The translations under genes and the position numbers were made by a program. A stretch of DNA of 21,304 nucleotides from a virus: positions 1-21,304 of IMG/VR virus record IMGVR_UViG_3300013111_000300. The stretch is one strand, 5' to 3'. Of this stretch, positions 6,414-12,094 are shown in pieces. The number at the start of each line of letters is the position of its first letter. Position 1 is the first letter of the stretch. The notes under the pieces were generated by a model, which had not been told where the DNA came from, searched no databases, and saw only the letters and a list, made by a program, of their open reading frames with translations.

Positions 6414-6580
6414 CGGTTGCTCCTTTCGTGTCTCACTTCGGGCTGTTTCGTCCTTTTGGACTCGTCACAGGCAGGGCGCACACCCCACGACAGCCCGCCC
6501 GGAGGCGGGGGTGATTACTTTACTTTCCCGTGATAATGAAGCGTATGCGAATTGGTTGGTTCTCTGTGTCTCATATCTAT
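6414..6580 (-). other. 5' leader of the leftward operon
   Basis: About 160 bases lie between the predicted leftward transcription start and the first leftward gene, with no convincing gene on either strand. The minus-strand transcript can form a GC-rich six-pair hairpin with a four-base loop (6494-6509) and a small GTCC-AAAA-GGAC hairpin nearer the gene. An AAAGGAGC site lies just upstream of the ATG. A TTTACTTT copy sits at 6519-6526. No T-run follows the hairpin, so it is not a classic terminator. It could affect mRNA stability or translation. Confidence 0.5.
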
Positions 6581-6609
6581 AATATACACTGGGTTTCAGG
6601 GCTTGTCAA
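6581..6609 (-). promoter_or_regulatory. Strong leftward sigma-70-type promoter
   Basis: On the minus strand, TTGACA (6604-6609) is followed by exactly 17 bases and TATATT (6581-6586). This is a perfect -35 and a five-of-six -10 with ideal spacing. It faces the leftward operon, whose first gene begins about 160 bases downstream. The tandem AAAGTAAA repeats adjoin the -35 box, so regulation from them is plausible. Confidence 0.8.
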
Positions 6610-6611
6610 CA

Positions 6612-6633
6612 AAAAAGTAAATAAAAAGTAAAA
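6612..6633 (+). repeat. Tandem 11-bp repeats between divergent promoters
   Basis: Two adjacent 11-base units, AAAAAGTAAAT and AAAAAGTAAAA, sit one helical turn apart between the two outward-facing -35 boxes. The same AAAGTAAA core recurs as TTTACTTT at 6519-6526, 8410-8417 and 8416-8423, and as AAAGTAAA at 8488-8495 and 8495-8502. The position suggests operator sites for a protein that controls both promoters, for example the ribbon-helix-helix product encoded just downstream, or replication iterons. Confidence 0.7.
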
Positions 6634-6644
6634 TAAAATTAACG

Positions 6645-6673
6645 TTGACATAACGAGCCTTGCAGATTAAGTT
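6645..6673 (+). promoter_or_regulatory. Rightward promoter for the helicase operon
   Basis: TTGACA (6645-6650) is followed by 17 bases and TAAGTT (6668-6673). The -35 is perfect and the -10 is weak, matching at the first, second and last bases. It directs transcription into the ribbon-helix-helix and helicase genes. A weak -10 fits a promoter that needs an activator or is easily repressed. The predicted transcript start is near 6680. Confidence 0.55.
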
Positions 6674-6706
6674 ACTCTAAATGGCGAAAGCCGGAAAGGA
6701 CTACTG

Positions 6707-6910
6707 ATGGAAAGCACAGCGTTACCAAAACCACGACCTCGCGTAACCGGACCAGAATCGACCAATCTCGGACTTGCTTTGCCGCCGAAGGAACAAGCCG
6801 CTCTAAAGGAAATAACCGATCGGTTCCCTGAACTATCGAAATCCGAGGCGGTTCGTTGGGCGATTATTCATGCCGCGAACTATCTCCGCAATCACGCGGA
6901 GGAGGGCTGA
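6707..6910 (+). CDS. Ribbon-helix-helix DNA-binding protein, possible operator-binding regulator
   Basis: The 67-residue product has a basic, proline-rich N-terminal arm, a strand (STNLGLALP), a helix (KEQAALKEITDRF), a turn (PELSKSE) and a second helix (AVRWAIIHAANYL). This is the CopG/Arc ribbon-helix-helix plan. Such proteins bind tandem short repeats as dimers and often repress their own promoter. Here tandem AAAGTAAA repeats lie directly upstream between two promoters, so it is the best candidate for their ligand. The ATG has an AAAGGA site six bases away, and the stop overlaps the helicase ATG. It could alternatively be an accessory replication initiator. The fold is fairly sure; the target is inference. 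Confidence 0.75.
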   Translation: MESTALPKPRPRVTGPESTNLGLALPPKEQAALKEITDRFPELSKSEAVRWAIIHAANYLRNHAEEG

Positions 6911-8340
6911 TGTACCGACTAAATGACTTGGGTCACTCCAAGCGGTTTGTCGATTTATATGGTTCGCACTTGCGGTATGTTCATGATTGGAAAACATGGA
7001 TGTATTGGATTGGTGATCGGTGGATATATGACACGACGCAAAATTCCCACGTGCTGGCGAAAACCATCGGCGAAGAAATACGAAAAGAGGCCGAGGAATA
7101 TGCTGACTCGGATGATAAGGGCGAGCGAAAACTTTACGATCAGTTGATGAGAGCTGCGAGCCGGGCAGAAGAAGCACCGATGATAAAGAAGATTCTGTGG
7201 ATGGCGCAGTCGGATAGTCGAATGTCAACGGTATCCAATATGTATGACGATGATCCGTTGAGGGTCAATACGCCATCAGGAACTGTCGACTTACTTTTGG
7301 GCGGCCTTGATAAGCACCGACCTGAAGATTTACTGACGCAGGTTACGCATAAGGAAGCGAAATTCAACCTCGAAGCGACCTGCCCTTTGTGGTTGGATGT
7401 GTTGAACGTATTATTTCATGGTAGCCAGGAATTGATCGATTACGTCAATCGTGCTGCAGGCTATAGCCTTTCGTCAAAAATGTCGGAACAGTGCCTTTTT
7501 TACTGCTATGGCACAGGGGCAAACGGTAAAAGCATATTTCTGAACACGCTTAAAAATCTAATGGGCGGGTATGCTTGTCAAGCAATGCCAGGGACTTTTG
7601 ATGCTCGCGGGGCCAAGCGTTCCATACGTGAGGATCTCGCCCGCCTACGAGGGAAGCGCCTTGTGATTACTACAGAGATGAAGAAAGGTGAGCCCCTCGA
7701 CGCCGAGACTATTAAATCAATGACGGGCGGCGATACAATGGTCGCAAAGAATATTTATGAAAAGCCGTTTGAGTTCGATCCATATTTCAAAGTATGGTTC
7801 GCTGCGAATACCCAGATGCCGGTCCCAGAGGCCACGCATGGCATGTGGCGAAGGTTGAGAGTAATCCCTTTTACAGCGAAAATTCCGAAGGAAAAACAGG
7901 AGAATTTTGAAACGCTGATGTGGAAACTGGAAAGGGAATATTCGGGAATATTGAATTGGTTGATTGAGGGATACGCGGCATGGTGCGAACGCGGGCTCGA
8001 TCCGCCGATGGAAGTGATCAAGGCGACCGCTGACTACCAAGCGAATCAGGATAAGGTGGGCGAGTTTATCGCGCTGCATTGCGTAACCGGCGAGGGCTTA
8101 TCGGTCACCCTGTCGGACATATACGCTCGATTCAAACAATGGTACGAGGACGAGTGGGATAATTTTCCGATGGGTAAAAACACCTTTGCCAATGAGCTGA
8201 GAGAACGCGATTATGAATCAGACCGAGGATATCGAAACGCAGCGATTCATCGCGGTATTGATCTGAAACCAATCGTTGCGGTAGTGCCAGAACCGCCAGC
8301 CGAGAACGAATGGGACGACGAAAAGGCCCTGCCCTTTTAA
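6910..8340 (+). CDS. D5/P4-type SF3 replicative helicase
   Basis: The 476-residue protein has a D5_N-like N-terminal region (LRYVHDWKTW at 21-30 and GDRWIYD) followed by a superfamily 3 helicase. Walker A is GTGANGKS at 201-208 and the Walker B region is LVITTE at 251-256. The sensor-1 Asn is in WFAAN (296-300), and an Arg pair in MWRRLRVIPF (313-322) supplies the arginine finger. The C-terminal part resembles the winged-helix Pox_D5 region. Fused P4-type primases are about 780 residues with an N-terminal primase; that part is absent, so priming must come from another protein or the host. The ATG overlaps the upstream TGA and follows a GGAGG site. It would unwind the phage origin, probably close by. 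Confidence 0.9.
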   Translation: MYRLNDLGHSKRFVDLYGSHLRYVHDWKTWMYWIGDRWIYDTTQNSHVLAKTIGEEIRKEAEEYADSDDKGERKLYDQLMRAASRAEEAPMIKKILWMAQSDSRMSTVSNMYDDDPLRVNTPSGTVDLLLGGLDKHRPEDLLTQVTHKEAKFNLEATCPLWLDVLNVLFHGSQELIDYVNRAAGYSLSSKMSEQCLFYCYGTGANGKSIFLNTLKNLMGGYACQAMPGTFDARGAKRSIREDLARLRGKRLVITTEMKKGEPLDAETIKSMTGGDTMVAKNIYEKPFEFDPYFKVWFAANTQMPVPEATHGMWRRLRVIPFTAKIPKEKQENFETLMWKLEREYSGILNWLIEGYAAWCERGLDPPMEVIKATADYQANQDKVGEFIALHCVTGEGLSVTLSDIYARFKQWYEDEWDNFPMGKNTFANELRERDYESDRGYRNAAIHRGIDLKPIVAVVPEPPAENEWDDEKALPF

Positions 8341-8615
8341 AAGTTTAATTTCCGTTTAATTTCCCAAAATGGCGCAACCTCTAGTGTCATAAGCGATTAA
8401 CCCCAAAAGTTTACTTTTACTTTCGATCCGCAACTCTTTTTATATAGGGCTTTTATATACACCCTCATGTACATACTTCTGCATATAAAAGTAAAAAGTA
8501 AATATATCCTTGTTATCTCTGACAGCCTAATGAGTTAGGTGCGTTTAAGTAGGGTTTAACTTTTAATTTCTGCATTACTCATACCGTGAACCCTCTGTCA
8601 CACCCGAGACAGCAC
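8341..8615 (+). other. AT-rich repeat-bearing intergenic region, candidate origin
   Basis: No gene is supported here on either strand. The region holds two TTTAATTTCC copies 11 bases apart (8344-8353 and 8355-8364) and a third TTTAATTTC at 8562-8570. Two overlapping TTTACTTT lie at 8410-8423 and two AAAGTAAA at 8488-8502. An inverted repeat CTTTTATAT (8450-8458) / ATATAAAAG (8483-8491) and a CCTAA-TGAG-TTAGG hairpin (8526-8539) are also present. Dense short repeats, AT-rich tracts and position next to an SF3 helicase fit a replication origin. A regulatory region for the late promoter is the alternative, and both may be true. Confidence 0.5.
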
Positions 8616-8644
8616 TTGACACACCCCGATTAAAAGTGTAGAAT
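8616..8644 (+). promoter_or_regulatory. Strong rightward promoter of the late operon
   Basis: TTGACA (8616-8621) is followed by 17 bases and TAGAAT (8639-8644). This gives a perfect -35, a five-of-six -10 and ideal spacing. It precedes the sulfotransferase gene and, with no terminator in sight, the whole packaging and structural operon. A CTGTC/GACAG inverted repeat (8595-8612) lies just upstream of the -35. Confidence 0.8.
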
Positions 8645-8652
8645 ATTCTACA
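8637..8652. promoter_or_regulatory. Perfect 16-bp palindromic operator over the -10 box
   Basis: TGTAGAATATTCTACA is a perfect palindrome covering the whole -10 box and reaching the predicted transcription start near 8651. A dimeric repressor bound here would block polymerase. Spacing differs from the E. coli LexA box (CTGT-N8-ACAG), so LexA is not the obvious ligand. No cognate repressor gene is recognised in this window. Confidence 0.7.
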
Positions 8653-8668
8653 GCATGGCGGTGAGCCG

Positions 8669-9277
8669 ATGATAATCTCGCATAAACACCAGTTCATATT
8701 CATCAAGACGTTCAAGACAGCGGGTACGTCTATTGAGATGTACCTTGCGCAGTTCTGCGGGCCTGACGATATCCTTACGCCGGTAAACCCTGCGGCTGGC
8801 GAACACGAACCCCGCAATGGCGACGGCTATGAGCAACACATGACGGCCGAGCAGGTGCGGGCGAGGGTAGGATCGGATACCTGGGCCGAGTATCTTACTT
8901 TCTGCGTCGAGCGTAACCCGTGGGATAAGACGGTATCTCACTTCTTCCATGATCGTGCACACCACGGCGGGCCGGACACGTTCGGCGAGTACATACGGCG
9001 CGGACATTTCCCACATAATATGCAGTTCTATACTAACGGCACGGGCGCACCGATAGTCGATGAGGTGCTACGGTACGAAACGATCAACGCGGATCTGACT
9101 CGTGTGTTCAAGAGCCTGGGGATACCGTTCGCTGGTGCGCTCAATGTATGGGCGCTATCGCTGAGCCGTGAGGATAAGGGCCATTACAGCCGGTTTTACC
9201 CGCCGGAGCATCGAGGCGTGATCGAGGGCGCGTTCGGCAGGGAAATCAGAATGCACGGATACACGTTTGATGAGTGA
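8669..9277 (+). CDS. Phage-encoded sulfotransferase
   Basis: The 202-residue protein has both cofactor-binding signatures of PAPS-dependent sulfotransferases. KTAGTS at 16-21 is the 5'-phosphosulfate loop and RNPWDKTVS at 82-90 is the 3'-phosphate motif. The C-terminal YETINADLTRVFKSLGIPF and HYSRFY segments match the compact bacterial Sulfotransfer_2-type layout. It would move a sulfuryl group from PAPS to a hydroxyl or amine acceptor, often a sugar; the acceptor here is unknown. It is the first gene after the late promoter and overlaps the methyltransferase start by eight bases. The ATG has only a weak GGTGAG site and overlaps the stop of a five-codon mini-ORF. A cell-surface glycan is the likeliest target by family habit, but that is inference. 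Confidence 0.88.
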   Translation: MIISHKHQFIFIKTFKTAGTSIEMYLAQFCGPDDILTPVNPAAGEHEPRNGDGYEQHMTAEQVRARVGSDTWAEYLTFCVERNPWDKTVSHFFHDRAHHGGPDTFGEYIRRGHFPHNMQFYTNGTGAPIVDEVLRYETINADLTRVFKSLGIPFAGALNVWALSLSREDKGHYSRFYPPEHRGVIEGAFGREIRMHGYTFDE

Positions 9278-10475
9278 CAAGCGCAAAATAGACGAGCTGA
9301 TACCGGATGCGGATAACGCCAACCTCGGCACTGACCGTGGGCGCGAGCTGCTAAAGCAATCGCTGGCAGACTTCGGTGCTGGCCGTTCGATATTGCTCGA
9401 CAAGGAAGGCCGGATTATTGCCGGTAATAAGACCGTCGAGGGAGCGCGTGAGGTCGGCATCGATGACGTGGTGATCGTGCGCACGACAGGCAACCAGCTT
9501 GTGGCTGTCCAGCGTGATGATCTCGACCTGGAGGACGGCGACGGGCGGGCCAGGCGGCTGGCGTATGCCGATAATCGGATAGCGGAGGTTGATCTCGAAT
9601 GGGACGTTGACCAGATAGTCAAGGACATCGAGGCGGGTGTTGATATCGAGGGCATGTTTGAGGGGTTCGAGCTACCGACACCGGAACGCGAAGGGCTGAT
9701 CGATGATGACGACGTGCCGGAACCCGAGGAAGCGATTACGAAGCTGGGCAACTTGTGGACACTCGGCGAGCATCGGTTACTGTGCGGCGACGCGACGAAG
9801 GGCGAGGATGTTGAGCGGTTGATGGATGGGGAGAAGGCGGATTCGATAGTTACCGATCCCCCGTTTTTCACACCAGCGGCACACTATCAATCGCGGGTCA
9901 AGCATCAGCGCAAGTTTGCAGATTTAAGCACCCTGTCAGGTTTTTGGGAACAGGTTCACAATGCATTTATGCCATATCTAAAAAGCGAAGGGCATAGCAT
10001 CGTTTTCTGTAACCATGACAGTTACGCAGTGTTCTATCCGGTAATGTTTTCACGCTACGACAAGACGAAGAGCCTTGTGTGGGATAAAACCCGCGTTGGT
10101 TTAGGGCGTATATTCAGAAACCAACACGAGTTGATAATATGGGGCAGAAATGAAGGGCATTACTTTAAGCCCGATGGTGATCTACATGCTGACGTGCTGA
10201 GCTATGCGGCAACGCTTTCAAAGGACAGGGAGCACCCGGTCGAGAAGCCAGTTGCATTGTTAGTCGCGCTCGTGACGCCGCTAACACCACAAAAGGGCGT
10301 TAGCGTTGATTTATTTGCAGGTGGCGGCTCAACCCTCATCGCTTGCGAGAAAACGGGCCGCCGCTGTTACGGCATGGAAATCGACCCGCACTATTGCGAT
10401 GTAATAGTCAACCGCTGGGAGCAGTTCACTGGTGAAAAGGCTGTCTTGATGTCAACAAATAAAAAGGCGCAATGA
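9270..10475 (+). CDS. ParB-like nuclease domain / DNA methyltransferase fusion
   Basis: The 401-residue protein starts with a ParB/Srx-like domain (residues about 5-105, with DKEGRIIAGNKTVEGA at 44-59). It continues as an amino-group (N4-cytosine or N6-adenine) DNA methyltransferase. The catalytic motif is DPPF at 196-199, a variant of DPPY. HPVEKP at 322-327 and the AdoMet-binding DLFAGGGST at 347-355 follow, giving the beta-class motif order. Such fusions are common beside phage terminases and probably protect phage DNA or mark it. The ATG at 9270 overlaps the sulfotransferase gene; a TTG three bases earlier is possible. GC content falls sharply after DPPF, about 55-60% before against about 40% after, suggesting a recombined 3' half. 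Confidence 0.9.
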   Translation: MSDKRKIDELIPDADNANLGTDRGRELLKQSLADFGAGRSILLDKEGRIIAGNKTVEGAREVGIDDVVIVRTTGNQLVAVQRDDLDLEDGDGRARRLAYADNRIAEVDLEWDVDQIVKDIEAGVDIEGMFEGFELPTPEREGLIDDDDVPEPEEAITKLGNLWTLGEHRLLCGDATKGEDVERLMDGEKADSIVTDPPFFTPAAHYQSRVKHQRKFADLSTLSGFWEQVHNAFMPYLKSEGHSIVFCNHDSYAVFYPVMFSRYDKTKSLVWDKTRVGLGRIFRNQHELIIWGRNEGHYFKPDGDLHADVLSYAATLSKDREHPVEKPVALLVALVTPLTPQKGVSVDLFAGGGSTLIACEKTGRRCYGMEIDPHYCDVIVNRWEQFTGEKAVLMSTNKKAQ

Positions 10476-10479
10476 ATGA

Positions 10480-10851
10480 ATGTCGAAACCGACGCTAAAC
10501 ACGAAGGAAGTTGCCAAGCTCATAAAGAAACACAAGGGCTTCCTATCGTACGTGGCGAAGGAGCTTGGATGTTCATACCGCACGATCCACCGATACACGG
10601 TAAAGTACGCCTGTTGCAAGGACGCTTACGCGGAAGCGAAGGAGTCCCGCAAGGACTTCGGCGAGGCGATGCTGATCAAGAATATGAAAGCGGGCAAGGA
10701 CGCGAGTATCATATTCTTTCTCAAGACCCAGGCGAAGGATCGCGGCTACGTGCAGGACGACAAGCGGCACGATACTGAGGCGTTGAAGGAAGCGGTGGAC
10801 AGGATTAACGCGGTCCACAATGCACTGAAATTGGACGATGGCGAAAAGTAA
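10480..10851 (+). CDS. terS: Terminase small subunit
   Basis: The 123-residue product has a helix-turn-helix near residues 20-45 (FLSYVAKELGCSYRTIHRY), a helical middle, and the MLIKNMKAGKDASIIFFLKT segment followed by KDRGYV. This last block is typical of phage small terminases that recognise the packaging site and load the large subunit. It lies directly before the large terminase gene and overlaps it by 14 bases. The start is the ATG at 10480, four bases after the methyltransferase stop, with an AAGG site in the preceding coding region. An ATG four bases earlier is in another frame. Confidence 0.8.
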   Translation: MSKPTLNTKEVAKLIKKHKGFLSYVAKELGCSYRTIHRYTVKYACCKDAYAEAKESRKDFGEAMLIKNMKAGKDASIIFFLKTQAKDRGYVQDDKRHDTEALKEAVDRINAVHNALKLDDGEK

Positions 10852-12094
10852 CACACAACCATATTTCAGCTTGAAGCAGAAGCAGGTATACCACCGGGCG
10901 CACCGTAAAATTAATATCCTGTCCGGCAGCATGACCAGCGGCAAGACGTACATCACGAACCAGATATGGATTGACCGGCAGCTTGGCGCACTCGGCCCGA
11001 TACCTGACGGCGATTCGATTATCGTCGGGCGAACGCTTGGCACGGTACGACAGAACGTCATTAACCCGATACTCAAGATGGCGGGCGCATTGGCCCGGAT
11101 ACGACGTGAGGACGGATTGAGTTACCTCCACATCGGCGAACGCCGGGCGTGGTATGTAGGCGCTGACAAGGAATCCGAGTACACAAAAATCCTGGGTAAA
11201 ACGTTTGCTGATGGATACGCTGATGAGCTGACAGAGATACCCGAAAGCGCGGCGTCACAGGCTATCGGCAGGACGCGGGGCCGGTTCTTCGGTACCACGA
11301 ACCCCGGCTCGCCGTATCACTGGCTGAACCGCGAGTATATCAGTCAGTCCCGTGACGATACGTATTGCGCGACGTTCGGACTACTCGACAACCCGTCTCT
11401 GAGCGACGAACAGCGGGCCGATATTCTGTCACGGCTCAAGGGCCTGTTTTTCAAGCGATACGGTCAAGGGTTATGGGTAGCAGCGGAGGGCGTGATTTAT
11501 GATATGTTCGACCCTACGGAACTATTACCGGCGGCTGATGCGCCCGATACGGGAGATAGAAGCGTTGCTGGCATCGATTACGGAACATCAAACCCGTGCG
11601 TTTATGGATACTACCGACGACATGAAGGACGAGTCTATAAGCTCGACGAATGGCGATGGGACAGCCAGGAAACCGGACGACAAAAAACAGATAGCCAGTA
11701 CGCCGACGACTTTACCGCTTGGCTCGGACGACGTCCACTTGATTACATAGTCTGTGACCCGTCAGCGGCGAGCCTCAAGGTAGAGCTTCGATTACGCGGT
11801 TACATGGTGCGTGATGGAGACAACGACGTTCTCGCGGGCATACGGCACACTGCCGAAATGCTCGGCTCCGGGCGGCTGGTTATCACTGAGGGCTGTCCGA
11901 ATACGGCGTTGTCACTGTCGGCCTACTCATGGGATCCAGCGGCACAACGGCGGGGTCAGGATAAGCCATTGAAACAGCACGACCACGAAGCGGACGAGAC
12001 GCGATACATAACGATGGACTTGATACCGCCGATGGTTGGTGATACTGATATGCCTCAGACAGCGGGCGTAACCGAGAGCGTAAGGGTAGCTTGA
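10838..12094 (+). CDS. terL: Terminase large subunit (PBSX/Terminase_3-like)
   Basis: The 418-residue protein is the packaging motor. The ATPase domain has Walker A SGSMTSGKT at 29-37, an acidic Walker B-type DELTEI near 129-134, and an FGTTNPG coupling motif near 151. The nuclease domain has an RNase H-like Asp247 in AGIDYGT and DYIVCDPSAAS further on. It pumps DNA into proheads and cuts concatemers. Length is normal for the family. The stop overlaps the portal start as TGATG, and no frame break is seen. No intein or insertion is present. Confidence 0.95.
   Translation: MAKSNTQPYFSLKQKQVYHRAHRKINILSGSMTSGKTYITNQIWIDRQLGALGPIPDGDSIIVGRTLGTVRQNVINPILKMAGALARIRREDGLSYLHIGERRAWYVGADKESEYTKILGKTFADGYADELTEIPESAASQAIGRTRGRFFGTTNPGSPYHWLNREYISQSRDDTYCATFGLLDNPSLSDEQRADILSRLKGLFFKRYGQGLWVAAEGVIYDMFDPTELLPAADAPDTGDRSVAGIDYGTSNPCVYGYYRRHEGRVYKLDEWRWDSQETGRQKTDSQYADDFTAWLGRRPLDYIVCDPSAASLKVELRLRGYMVRDGDNDVLAGIRHTAEMLGSGRLVITEGCPNTALSLSAYSWDPAAQRRGQDKPLKQHDHEADETRYITMDLIPPMVGDTDMPQTAGVTESVRVA

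Noticed and set aside
8450-8491. CTTTTATAT/ATATAAAAG inverted repeat as a terminator of the helicase operon
   Set aside because: The stem is AT-only apart from one end pair, the loop is 24 bases, and no T-run follows; it fits an origin or regulatory element better.
8595-8612. CTGTC/GACAG inverted repeat as a LexA box
   Set aside because: The distance between CTGT and ACAG is ten bases, not the eight of the E. coli LexA site; it is noted only as an inverted repeat.
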